In this document: one piece after another, positions 17,114 through 24,613 of the stretch | How positions within the stretch are numbered: position 1 is the stretch's first letter | Layout: each line of letters begins with the position of its first letter | From: Shimia aestuarii | GTDB lineage: Bacteria; Pseudomonadota; Alphaproteobacteria; Rhodobacterales; Rhodobacteraceae | NCBI RefSeq assembly: GCF_022814865.1 | Contig: NZ_JAKVRD010000008.1 | Span: 1 to 64,000 of the forward strand | Direction: 5' to 3' | DNA: 64,000 bases | The notes under the pieces: model-generated | Told to the model about the DNA's origin: nothing | The model's database searches: none | What the model saw: the letters and a program-made list of their open reading frames with translations, nothing else | Position numbers and translations under genes: made by a program

Positions 17114-17530
17114 TTAGCCGCCGCAGCCGCCGATGGTGACTTTGACGGTCGACGATGCCTTTGCGAACGAGCCGTCCGCCATCTTGGCAATGGCAACCAC
17201 GTCCTGGGTGCCGGCAAGACGGATACGGGTCGACGCCATCTGCGAGCCAGCCAACTCGCCGAAGTTGAAGGTCGCAACGCCCGGGGTCGGGTTGCCCGTT
17301 GCGAGCAGCAGGATCGACACGGCGCCCTCTGCATCAACGCTGATCGGAACGGTGTTGCCGTTCTCAGCGATCTCCGGGGCGGTCAGGTCAACGCCGCCAT
17401 CGGCAACGTCCGCACCGCCGGTGAATGCTGCGATCGCTTCGTCGGCGGCAGCGTGCACACGGAAGGGAAGAACGGTCAGCGCCGCCGCCCCTGCACCGAG
17501 TGCCAGAGTTTCACGTCTCGTGAAGTCCAT
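17114..17530 (-). CDS. soxY: SoxY, sulfur-carrier protein
   Basis: The 138-residue protein has a Tat-type signal (MDFTRRETLALGAGAAALTV) and the flexible C-terminal swinging arm VTIGGCGG. The cysteine in GGCGG carries the covalent sulfur intermediate. It is the central substrate carrier for SoxXA, SoxB and SoxCD and is the likely export partner of SoxZ, encoded 18 bases downstream. The gene follows soxX by 37 bases. Confidence 0.97.
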   Translation of the reverse strand: MDFTRRETLALGAGAAALTVLPFRVHAAADEAIAAFTGGADVADGGVDLTAPEIAENGNTVPISVDAEGAVSILLLATGNPTPGVATFNFGELAGSQMASTRIRLAGTQDVVAIAKMADGSFAKASSTVKVTIGGCGG

Positions 17531-17567
17531 CTGATTCTCCTTGGGTATTAAGTTTATGTGTCCCTCG

Positions 17568-18044
17568 TCACTCGTCTTTGAGTGTCGAGAGGAAAGCGAT
17601 TACATCTTCGATCTGCTGGGCGCTCAGGAGCGGATCCAGCGGACCTTCCGCTGCTTTGCCGGTATAGGCGTTGCCCGGACGGGTGAACCCGTCGACAACA
17701 TAATAGGCCGGCATCACGGTGCCCTCGTAGGTCTTCTTGGCGTTGCTGAGGATGCCGCGCAGTTCGGCAAGGTTCCAGCGATCACCAACCCCGTCCAGCG
17801 ACGGACCGACGTTCCCGTGGAACGGCGCTTCGCTCAACGCGGTGACCTGGTGGCAAGCAATACAGTTGCCCAGCGATTTCGTGGTCATCACCTTGGCACC
17901 GTTCGCGGGATCGCCCGCAGTGCCCGACAGCGATGTTTCCACGGCGCCATATTCCGTATAGGCCACATCGGCAGGGGCCACCGGGCCGGCGATTGCGGTG
18001 CCGGCGGCAAGCGAGGCCACCAGTGTCAATGTCGAAAGCTTCAT
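17568..18044 (-). CDS. soxX: SoxX, monoheme cytochrome subunit of SoxXA
   Basis: The 158-residue secreted cytochrome has a signal peptide (MKLSTLTLVASLAAGTAIAG) and one heme motif, CIACH (61-65), followed by the typical GNVGPSLDGVGDRW segment. A methionine in TVMPAYY is the likely second axial ligand. It pairs with SoxA to start thiosulfate oxidation. It is the first gene of soxXYZA. A perfect-arm ATTC-N8-GAAT operator lies 83 bases upstream within the 196-base spacer that separates it from soxW, so the unit likely has its own regulated promoter. Confidence 0.95.
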   Translation of the reverse strand: MKLSTLTLVASLAAGTAIAGPVAPADVAYTEYGAVETSLSGTAGDPANGAKVMTTKSLGNCIACHQVTALSEAPFHGNVGPSLDGVGDRWNLAELRGILSNAKKTYEGTVMPAYYVVDGFTRPGNAYTGKAAEGPLDPLLSAQQIEDVIAFLSTLKDE

Positions 18045-18126
18045 GTTTCCTCCCTTTGGCTACCTTACTCTGGCTAGGTAAGCTCGGTATACCGTAGGCT
18101 ACCGGTCCCCCTTAACGCAACAACAA

Positions 18127-18142
18127 ATTCACGTTAGTGAAT
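18127..18142. promoter_or_regulatory. putative SoxR/SqrR-type operator upstream of soxX
   Basis: The sequence ATTCACGTTAGTGAAT is an inverted repeat with perfect 6-base arms (ATTCAC/GTGAAT) and matches ATTC-N8-GAAT. It lies in the soxW-soxX spacer, upstream of soxX. It is the best operator candidate in the window for the ArsR-family SoxR. Confidence 0.78.
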
Positions 18143-18240
18143 AATTGCACGCGAAATCGCGGGCCAGAGCGGCTTTTCATTTGTTTTCAATAGACCCCGG
18201 CGCGCGCAATAATCATATCCGCGCGCCGCATGTTTTGGAT

Positions 18241-18819
18241 TCAATCGCCCTGCTCGGCGCGACGCTCCCGAATCATCCGCGCATGGTAGCGCTGGAAATC
18301 CTCTTCGGACTGGTCGAGATAGCGCTCTTCGAGCACCCATGTCAGCAGGTCATATGTCGTGCCCGGCTTGAACGCGCCCGGCATGACGGCAACGGCCTGG
18401 CGGATCGCGGGGGTTTCTTCGTCCAGGTCCGGCGGCATGAAGATCATAGTGGGCGTGAACATCACCCCCCATTTGCGCGCCGCCGCGCGTTCCTCCATCG
18501 CTTCGCCATCGGTGTCGACCATCTCGGTCGCGCCGTGCAGGTTGATGCGGATCGGATAGTAATCCTCAGTCAGGCGCGCCTGCACCTTCTCATCCTTGAA
18601 GGAGGTCTCGTGCATCTCGCGGCAATATATGCAGCCGCGCTGCTCTACGATGATGAGAAGGCGTTTGCCCTCTTCCTTGGCCGTGGCAAAGTCTTCTTGC
18701 AGGTCTTTCCAGGTGTCCTGATACCAATCGACCTTGTGCAGGCCGTCCGCATCCACATCCGCGGCCCAAACCGGCACGGCAAAGAGAACGGCGAGAAAAG
18801 CTGTGAAAAGGCGTGTCAT
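18241..18819 (-). CDS. soxW: SoxW, periplasmic thioredoxin
   Basis: The 192-residue protein has a signal peptide (MTRLFTAFLAVLFAVPVWA) and a thioredoxin-like domain with the active site GCIYC (C63, C66). In Paracoccus, SoxW is a periplasmic thioredoxin that receives electrons from SoxV. The ATG at 18819 has a GGGAGGG site upstream; an ATG 30 bases further 5' would add a non-signal leader. soxV ends 35 bases upstream on the same strand, and the two form the soxVW unit. A 196-base spacer separates it from soxX. Confidence 0.9.
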   Translation of the reverse strand: MTRLFTAFLAVLFAVPVWAADVDADGLHKVDWYQDTWKDLQEDFATAKEEGKRLLIIVEQRGCIYCREMHETSFKDEKVQARLTEDYYPIRINLHGATEMVDTDGEAMEERAAARKWGVMFTPTMIFMPPDLDEETPAIRQAVAVMPGAFKPGTTYDLLTWVLEERYLDQSEEDFQRYHARMIRERRAEQGD

Positions 18820-18854
18820 ATATGGTCCCTCCCCTGGCACTGATGACATTGCGA

Positions 18855-19595
18855 TCAGCCGATCCCCGAAAGCCAGGACGGCCCGTATTCGATCATAAAG
18901 TTGGCGATGTGATTCACGCTATTGGTCGCGATGAGTATAGCGAAGATGAGCAGCATCACCCCCATCACTTTTTCCACGTAAGGCAGATAGCGGCGGTTGC
19001 GGTGCATCCACTTCAGGAACGGCTGGGCAAACAGCGCGGCGATGATGAAGGGGGCGGTCATGGCAAGACCATAGACGAAGAGCAAAAGCGCGCCGCGCCA
19101 CAGATCGCCCATGCCTGAGGCCACCATCAGGATCGAGGCCAGCGCCGGGCCAACGCAGGGCGTCCAGCCAAAGCCGAAGGCCAAGCCCATGACATAGGCG
19201 CCAAGGATGGTCTTGGGTTCGGCGGTGCTTTCGATCTTGGCCTCGCGGTAAAACAGGCCGATCTTGAGGATGCCAAGGAAATGCAGACCAAACAGCGCCA
19301 GAAGCGCCGCCGCCGCATAGGACAGGGGCTGTTTCCATTGGGCGAAGGCCTGACCGAGCGCGGTTGCCCCCATGCCGAGCAGCACGAAGATCGTGGTCAC
19401 CCCAAGCGCAAAGAAGATCGCAGAGATCACCAGGCGGCGTTGCGCCCCCTTGGCGATTCCGCCGTCGCCTTGCAGTTCCGACATGGAGATCCCGGCCATG
19501 TAGCACAGGTAAAACGGCACCATGGGTAGAACACAGGGTGTGAAAAACGATAGAAGCCCGGCAACGGCCGCTCCCACGAAGGATATTTCAAGCAT
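18855..19595 (-). CDS. soxV: SoxV, CcdA/DsbD-like transmembrane thiol-electron carrier
   Basis: The 246-residue integral membrane protein has about six hydrophobic segments and the CcdA-family motifs FFTPCVLPMVPFYLCYMAGI and FGWTPCVGPALASI; their cysteines form the intramembrane redox pair. It moves reducing equivalents from cytoplasmic thioredoxin to periplasmic SoxW and thereby to the Sox proteins. A very strong purine-rich site (GGAGGAGGGGAGG) precedes the ATG. It is divergent from soxS across an AT-rich spacer of 73 bases that must hold both promoters. Confidence 0.93.
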   Translation of the reverse strand: MLEISFVGAAVAGLLSFFTPCVLPMVPFYLCYMAGISMSELQGDGGIAKGAQRRLVISAIFFALGVTTIFVLLGMGATALGQAFAQWKQPLSYAAAALLALFGLHFLGILKIGLFYREAKIESTAEPKTILGAYVMGLAFGFGWTPCVGPALASILMVASGMGDLWRGALLLFVYGLAMTAPFIIAALFAQPFLKWMHRNRRYLPYVEKVMGVMLLIFAILIATNSVNHIANFMIEYGPSWLSGIG

Positions 19596-19668
19596 CCTCC
19601 CCTCCTCCTTGCCTTATGCATATATTCAAATTATATTTTGCGTAATGCGCTCGTCTACCGGATTTTTC

Positions 19669-20037
19669 ATGACGCTACGTTCTGTGCTCTTGTCTGTCGC
19701 CCTTCTGTTTGGCTCTCTCCTGCCCGCCTGGGCCGTGGAGCTTGTCATCGTCGAGCAGAAAGGCTGTTATACCTGTCGCCTCTGGAACGAGGAGATTGCC
19801 CCGATCTACCCCAAGACCGAGGCCGGGCAGTTTGCGCCGTTGCGCCGCGAGGACCTTCGCAAGGCACCGGACGATCTTCGCTATGCGCGCGCGATCAACT
19901 ACACGCCGACCTTCCTTCTGATCGACGAAGGCCGGGAGGTTGCCCGTCTCGAAGGCTATCCGGGTGAGGATTTTTTCTGGTGGCATATCGAAAAGATGCT
20001 GGCCGACAACACTGCATTCGAAGGCAGCACCCGTTAA
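19669..20037 (+). CDS. soxS: SoxS, periplasmic thiol-disulfide oxidoreductase
   Basis: The 122-residue protein has a signal peptide (MTLRSVLLSVALLFGSLLPA) and a thioredoxin-like core with GCYTC (C33, C36) and the cis-proline segment NYTPTFLLID. In Paracoccus pantotrophus, SoxS reactivates SoxY by reducing its cysteine. I placed the start at ATG 19669; an in-frame ATG at 19645 would lengthen the leader by eight residues, and neither has a clear ribosome-binding site. It is divergent from soxV and lies 173 bases upstream of soxR. Confidence 0.88.
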   Translation: MTLRSVLLSVALLFGSLLPAWAVELVIVEQKGCYTCRLWNEEIAPIYPKTEAGQFAPLRREDLRKAPDDLRYARAINYTPTFLLIDEGREVARLEGYPGEDFFWWHIEKMLADNTAFEGSTR

Positions 20038-20210
20038 GACACAGGCGCCGGACCGCCCAACGCGACGCAGCGTTCCGGATAGACGCCCCCCGAAACAGCG
20101 TTGCATGAGGGATAGAAACGACGGCCCGGGTCCGAAACAGGCACCCGCGAAGGCACAAAGAGGCCCGGCCTCCCCAACACGGGGACCCGACAGGAGCGAG
20201 GACAGATCCC

Positions 20211-20549
20211 ATGGCACTTCCGGTGTTCAACGACGACATCAGCGACGAAGAAATGGACGCCATGGTCGCCAATGCGACCAAGGCCTCGAACTTCATGAAA
20301 GCAATCAGCCACGAAGGTCGATTGATGATCCTCTGTCACCTCGTCAATGGCGAGAAATCAGTGACCGAACTCGAAGACCTCCTCTCGGCTCGGCAGGCCG
20401 CCGTCTCGCAGCAACTCTCCCGCCTGCGCCTCGAAGGGCTCGTCATTCCGCGCCGCGAAGGCAAGACGATCTATTATAGATTGGCGGATCACCGTCCAAG
20501 GCGTATACTCGAAGTGGTCTACGATCTCTTCTGCAACGGTAACGACTGA
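20211..20549 (+). CDS. soxR: SoxR, ArsR-family persulfide-sensing repressor of the sox genes
   Basis: The 112-residue protein has an ArsR winged helix-turn-helix (SVTELEDLLSARQAAVSQQL, then LRLEGLVIPRREGKTIYYRL). Two cysteines, C42 (MILCHLV) and C108 (DLFCNG), are 66 residues apart, the same spacing as C41/C107 in SqrR of Rhodobacter capsulatus, which form a polysulfide bridge in the presence of persulfides. No CxC metal site is visible. It likely represses sox transcription at ATTC-N8-GAAT sites upstream of soxX and soxB until sulfane sulfur accumulates. An AGGAG-containing leader precedes the ATG. soxT follows after 54 bases. Confidence 0.92.
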   Translation: MALPVFNDDISDEEMDAMVANATKASNFMKAISHEGRLMILCHLVNGEKSVTELEDLLSARQAAVSQQLSRLRLEGLVIPRREGKTIYYRLADHRPRRILEVVYDLFCNGND

Positions 20550-20603
20550 CCGCGCCTCGGGGATCGGGACACGCACACCGGTACCTGAGGAGAGCAACCG
20601 GAC

Positions 20604-21671
20604 ATGCTGGCACTTTTGGAATATCTGGGCGGCGCCAATATGGTCGCCCTATTGGGCTGTCTCGGGGGCGTGGTCCTCGGACTTGCGGCGCGACTTGGAC
20701 GGTTCTGCACCCTCGGCGCGATTGAAGACCTTCTCTACGGTGGCTCCGACCTGCGCATGCGCATGTGGGGCATTGCCATCGGCACCGCAGTGCTTGGCTC
20801 CTTCACGCTCATTGCATCGGGGCATCTCGAACCGGAAGCCTCCTTCTACTACTCGATCCGCTGGATGCCGCTGGCCTCGGTGCTCGGGGGGCTGATGTTC
20901 GGCTATGGCATGGCGCTTTCAGGGAACTGCGGTTATGGCGCGATTGCGCGGCTTGGCGGCGGCGACCTGCGCAGCTTTGTGATCGTCCTTGTGATGGGGG
21001 TTTCGACCTACGTTGTCCTCGCCGGGCCGCTTGCGCCCCTGCGCAACTGGGCCTTTCCACAAATCGAAGTCACAAGTGCCGTTCCGCCCAGCATCGCGCA
21101 TCAGCTTGGCGCATGGACCGGGGTTGCCCCGGCCTTTGTCGGCCTTGCCATCGGGGCGCTGATCCTCATCGGCGCGCTGGCCTCGCGTGAAATGCTACGC
21201 GAGCCGAAATCGATCTTCTGGGCCGTTGCCGTGGGCCTTGCCGTGGTCTCGGGCTGGGCCGGAAGCCAATGGGTCTCCAGCAATAGTTTCAGCGCCACGC
21301 CGCTCGTGTCGCATAGTTTCTCCGCCCCGGTGGGCGAAAGCATCCTCTGGGCCATGAATGGCTCGGTGCGCCCGCTCTCCTTTGCGGTGGGATCGGTCGC
21401 GGGAGTCTGGCTCGGGGCCTTCATCGGGTCGATGATCCGGGGGCATTTCCGTTGGGAAGCCTGCGAAGACCCGCGCGAACTCCGCCGTCAGATCGTCGGC
21501 GCGATGATCATGGGCGCGGGCGCGATCCTCGCCATCGGTTGCACTGTGGGGCAAGGCATCACCGCCTTTTCGCTTCTGGCGATTTCCGCGCCGGTCACCT
21601 TCCTCGCGATCTTTGCCGGGGCGGCCATTGGTCTGCGCCAGTTGATCGAAGGCTTCCAGCCCGCGGAATAA
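20604..21671 (+). CDS. soxT: SoxT, YeeE/YedE-family sulfur-compound transporter
   Basis: The 355-residue membrane protein has about nine to ten hydrophobic segments and the two YeeE/YedE repeats. Three family cysteines are visible: C35 (RFCTLGAIEDLLYGG), C109 (GNCGYGAIARLGGG) and C313 (IGCTVGQGITAFSLLA). In YeeE (TsuA) such cysteines relay thiosulfate across the membrane. SoxT proteins occur in sox clusters of alphaproteobacteria next to soxR and are thought to import sulfur compounds or feed the sensor. Here it is the third plus-strand gene after soxS and soxR. The transported species is inferred. Confidence 0.85.
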   Translation: MLALLEYLGGANMVALLGCLGGVVLGLAARLGRFCTLGAIEDLLYGGSDLRMRMWGIAIGTAVLGSFTLIASGHLEPEASFYYSIRWMPLASVLGGLMFGYGMALSGNCGYGAIARLGGGDLRSFVIVLVMGVSTYVVLAGPLAPLRNWAFPQIEVTSAVPPSIAHQLGAWTGVAPAFVGLAIGALILIGALASREMLREPKSIFWAVAVGLAVVSGWAGSQWVSSNSFSATPLVSHSFSAPVGESILWAMNGSVRPLSFAVGSVAGVWLGAFIGSMIRGHFRWEACEDPRELRRQIVGAMIMGAGAILAIGCTVGQGITAFSLLAISAPVTFLAIFAGAAIGLRQLIEGFQPAE

Positions 21672-21690
21672 TCGCGGGCGGACGCCTTCC

Positions 21691-22101
21691 TTACCGCTGC
21701 ACCGTCTCGAGATAGGCCAGAAGCGCCGCAAGCGGGCGCGGTGTGGGCGTAAGCGTGCCGTCATCGGTCTCGACCGGGACGAGATCGCCCTCGAGCAACT
21801 CGCCAAACTCCGGCATGTCATCCCCGCCCTCGCCCTTGAGATAGCCATCCACCTGGCTCAGCACGCGGTTGACCGGGAAGGCGCCGCCATTGCCGCGCGC
21901 CAAGGTGGTCAGGTCCGCAGGCGCCGGCACCATGCCCGCCGCGACATCCCCCTGCCCGCGCCCATCCGCGCCATGACACATGGCGCAATGCGCGTCATAG
22001 ATTGCCCGGCCTTCGCGGTTCTCGGGCATTTCATATGCCGTACACGCCAGAAGCACCGCCACGGCTCCGCCCGTGGCCAAGATCGTCAGCGCCGTTTTCA
22101 T
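21691..22101 (-). CDS. lipoprotein monoheme cytochrome c (copy 1 of 3)
   Basis: The 136-residue protein has a lipoprotein signal with lipobox LLAC (C20) and one heme motif, CAMCH (39-43). A GRGQGD turn follows, then PADLTTLARGNGGAFPVNRV and DDMPEFGELL, whose methionine is the likely sixth ligand. It should be a membrane-anchored periplasmic electron carrier. Its start overlaps the stop of the next cytochrome gene by 4 bases. The set of three converges on soxT. I do not know a named family member with a proven role. Use as an electron acceptor for the Sox enzymes is an inference from position. Confidence 0.85.
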   Translation of the reverse strand: MKTALTILATGGAVAVLLACTAYEMPENREGRAIYDAHCAMCHGADGRGQGDVAAGMVPAPADLTTLARGNGGAFPVNRVLSQVDGYLKGEGGDDMPEFGELLEGDLVPVETDDGTLTPTPRPLAALLAYLETVQR

Positions 22102-22508
22102 TTCTGCACCCCCTCAAGGTAGACCGTAAGATCGGCCACCGGTTGGCTTGTCATGATCGGCTGGCCCGTCTCGGTCTTCAGCGCGAGATCGCGCCCCTCA
22201 AAGAGCGAACCATAGACCGGCATCGGGCTCCCGTGCGAGACCAGCGGGTCGCGCCCGTCGATCCGCTTGATGACCCGGACAAGCGGAAAGACCCCGTCGT
22301 TTCCGGCACTGAGCGCCGTCAGGTCGGAGGGCTTGATGATCATCACCCCCGCCATCGGCCCCTTGCCCTCAAGATCGACGCCGTGACAGGCGACACAATG
22401 CTCAAGATAAAGCGCCTCGCCCCGTTCCGGATCGCCTTCGGCGGCCCCAAGACAAGCGCCAAGCACGCTCAACACGGCCGAAGCTGTCAATGCAGGTAAG
22501 TATTTCAT
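22098..22508 (-). CDS. lipoprotein monoheme cytochrome c (copy 2 of 3)
   Basis: The 136-residue protein has lipobox LGAC (C19) and heme motif CVACH (38-42), followed by PSDLTALSAGNDGVFPLVRV, IDGRD and SPMPVYGSLFEG, whose methionine is the likely axial ligand. The order of motifs matches the two flanking cytochromes, so the three are tandem paralogs. It overlaps copy 1 by 4 bases and lies 26 bases after copy 3. Copies 2 and 1 both end in a YLE(G/T)VQ-type helix. Confidence 0.85.
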   Translation of the reverse strand: MKYLPALTASAVLSVLGACLGAAEGDPERGEALYLEHCVACHGVDLEGKGPMAGVMIIKPSDLTALSAGNDGVFPLVRVIKRIDGRDPLVSHGSPMPVYGSLFEGRDLALKTETGQPIMTSQPVADLTVYLEGVQK

Positions 22509-22534
22509 CTCGCTCTCCTCCCCCGAAAAGGGGT

Positions 22535-22900
22535 CTATTGCTGGATGCTCTCAAGATAGGCGACCACTGCCTCAAGCTGACTATCCGGTGCGATCCCCGA
22601 CACATCCAGATCCGAGAAATCAGGCATCGCCCCGCTAAAGTGCGCATCCCGGCCCTCGCCTGTGATCGAAAGCGCCACCCGTGTCGCCGGAAACGTCCCG
22701 CCATTCTCGCGCGCAAGACGCGTCAGATCGGGCGGCAGGCTCAGAAGCTGGTCGGCAAAATATCCATCACCGCGCCCGCTCTCTCCATGACACATCACGC
22801 AATGCAGATCATAGACCGTGCGGCCACGTGACTCGACCGACGCACATCCAATCACAACGCCCGCAAGGGCCAGTGCCGCTATTCCCAATGCTCGCCGCAT
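22535..22900 (-). CDS. lipoprotein monoheme cytochrome c (copy 3 of 3)
   Basis: From the ATG at 22900 the protein is 121 residues. It has lipobox VIGC (C19) and heme motif CVMCH (34-38), followed by GESGRGDGYF, PPDLTRLARENGGTFPATRV and SGAMPDFSDL. I chose this start because AGGAG lies 10 bases upstream. Two upstream in-frame ATGs would add a highly charged leader. It is the first gene of the three-cytochrome unit, with the promoter presumably in the spacer shared with the divergent thioesterase gene. Confidence 0.82.
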   Translation of the reverse strand: MRRALGIAALALAGVVIGCASVESRGRTVYDLHCVMCHGESGRGDGYFADQLLSLPPDLTRLARENGGTFPATRVALSITGEGRDAHFSGAMPDFSDLDVSGIAPDSQLEAVVAYLESIQQ

Positions 22901-23046
22901 CCGTCGCTTTCTCCTGTCGTCCTGTGGCCCCATGATCGAGCCCATCACAAGGGCGCGCCTTGATCCCGATCATATGCAGGTGACATTTCCCGGAACAACC
23001 GCCATTCTCGCCTACGACAGGACATTCGCGGGGGGAGACGCGCACC

Positions 23047-23457
23047 ATGAGCATGACACCGGCACAGGCCCAGACGATTCTGGGCGAGTATTTCGCGCCG
23101 TGGGTTCGGGCGCTCGACCTGACGATCGACGAGATCTCGCCCTCCGGCGCCACGCTCTCGATGCCGATCACCCCCGAGCTGTCCCGCTTTGGCGGAATCG
23201 TCTCAGGCCAAGCGCTCGCCGCCATGGCGGATACGGCGATGGTCTTTGCCGCGATTGGCCATTTTCAAGCCCCCGCCCCCGTCGCCACCACGAATCTCGA
23301 CCTCCAGTTCCTGCGCCCCGGAAAAGGCGAGCGTATCCGCTGCGATGCGGAGATCGTGCGCGCGGGCAAGGCGCTTCTGTTCACCCGCGCGACGATGGTC
23401 GCGCTTCCCGATGACAAGCCCGTGGCCACGGCCACCGCCACCTTCTACAACCCTTGA
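23047..23457 (+). CDS. PaaI-family hotdog-fold thioesterase
   Basis: The 136-residue protein has the hotdog thioesterase pattern: MPITPELSRFGGIVSGQALAA with an MADTAMVFAA helix, then VATTNLDLQFLRPG and FTRATMVA. Such enzymes hydrolyse acyl-CoA thioesters in the cytoplasm; the substrate cannot be deduced. A GGGGGAG site precedes the ATG. A small permease gene begins 22 bases downstream. The gene is divergent from the cytochrome trio and shows no evident link to sulfur oxidation. Confidence 0.82.
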   Translation: MSMTPAQAQTILGEYFAPWVRALDLTIDEISPSGATLSMPITPELSRFGGIVSGQALAAMADTAMVFAAIGHFQAPAPVATTNLDLQFLRPGKGERIRCDAEIVRAGKALLFTRATMVALPDDKPVATATATFYNP

Positions 23458-23479
23458 TCGATCACACGAGGACGCGCCC

Positions 23480-23926
23480 ATGCCGCCGACCAGCATCTAC
23501 GCCACCACTATGCTCGCCGCAGGAATCGGCATCCCTGTGCTTGCCGCGCTCAACGCCGCCCTCGGCCAACGCCTCGGCGCGCCCGTGGCGGCGGGGGTGA
23601 TCCTGTTTCTCGTGGCGCTCTCGGCGGCGGTCGTCACGCTTGTCCTGACCGGCAGCGCACCGGCACTCGCCAAGGCCTCTGGCGCACCGAAACACCTCTT
23701 TCTCGCGGGTCTGCTCGTGGCCTTCTACGTGCTGTCGATCACCTATGTCGCGCCGCATTTCGGCGTCGGCAACGCGGTGTTCTTCGTGCTTCTGGGGCAA
23801 TTGATCTCGGCCGCCGCGATTGACCATTTCGGACTTTTCGGTGCGCAAGTCTCTCCGCTCTCGCTCACACGGTCCGGCGGCATCGCCTTGATGGCGGCAG
23901 GCGTCTGGCTCACGCAACAGGCCTGA
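23480..23926 (+). CDS. YdcZ/DUF606-type small multidrug-transporter-like permease
   Basis: The 148-residue protein has about five hydrophobic segments and the DUF606 pattern: AALNAALGQRLGAPVAAGVILF, then FYVLSITYVAPHFGVGNAVFFVLLGQLISAAAIDHFG and a terminal GIALMAAGVWL. It belongs to the drug/metabolite transporter clan. The substrate is unknown. It follows the thioesterase gene by 22 bases on the same strand, and converges on lolD with almost no gap. Confidence 0.82.
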   Translation: MPPTSIYATTMLAAGIGIPVLAALNAALGQRLGAPVAAGVILFLVALSAAVVTLVLTGSAPALAKASGAPKHLFLAGLLVAFYVLSITYVAPHFGVGNAVFFVLLGQLISAAAIDHFGLFGAQVSPLSLTRSGGIALMAAGVWLTQQA

Positions 23927-23929
23927 TAG

Positions 23930-24613
23930 TCAGGCGGATGTGAGCCCGCCTGCATCGAGCCGCAGAACCCTGTCCATCCGACGCGCCAGATCAAGGTTAT
24001 GCGTCGCGATCAGCGCCGCAAGACCGGTCTCGCGCACCAATCCCATGAGCGTGTCAAAGACCTGATCCGAGGTCGTCGGATCAAGGTTTCCTGTCGGCTC
24101 GTCCGCGAGCAAAAGACGCGGCGCATTGGCGAGCGCACGGCAGAAAGCAACCCGCTGTTGTTCACCGCCCGAAAGCGCCGCCGGACGATGATCTGCGCGC
24201 TCAGCAACACCCACCCGCGCGAGCAAATCCTGCGCCCGTGCGTCAGCCTCCTTGCGGGAAATACCATTTGCCAATTGCGGCAGAGACACATTCTCCATCG
24301 CATTAAACTCGGGCAATAAGTGATGGAATTGATAGATAAATCCGATATCGCGCCGACGCGCAGAAGTGCGTTTGCGATCCGAGCGCCCGGTGAGCACTTC
24401 GCCAGCGATGGCGACCTCTCCCGCATCCGGCGTGTCGAGCAATCCAGCGATGTGCAGCAGCGTTGATTTCCCGGCGCCGGAGGGCGCGACAAGGGCAACG
24501 ATTTCGCCCGCCGCGATCTCGAGGTCGATACCGCCAAGCACGTTGACTTCGCTCTCCAAACCTTTGTTATAGCTCTTCTCGACGCCGCTCAGGCGCAGGA
24601 TCGGATCACTCAT
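23930..24613 (-). CDS. lolD: lipoprotein-releasing system ATPase LolD
   Basis: The 227-residue ABC ATPase has Walker [10 protein letters not shown], the LolD-type Q-loop region [19 protein letters not shown], signature [15 protein letters not shown] and Walker [13 protein letters not shown]. It powers extraction of lipoproteins from the inner membrane by the LolCDE complex. It overlaps the permease gene upstream by 8 bases, which supports coupling. Confidence 0.92.
   Translation of the reverse strand: MSDPILRLSGVEKSYNKGLESEVNVLGGIDLEIAAGEIVALVAPSGAGKSTLLHIAGLLDTPDAGEVAIAGEVLTGRSDRKRTSARRRDIGFIYQFHHLLPEFNAMENVSLPQLANGISRKEADARAQDLLARVGVAERADHRPAALSGGEQQRVAFCRALANAPRLLLADEPTGNLDPTTSDQVFDTLMGLVRETGLAALIATHNLDLARRMDRVLRLDAGGLTSA

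Noticed and set aside
19596-19668. A third SoxR operator in the soxV-soxS spacer
   Set aside because: The spacer is AT-rich and has one ATTC half-site, but no GAAT at the right distance.
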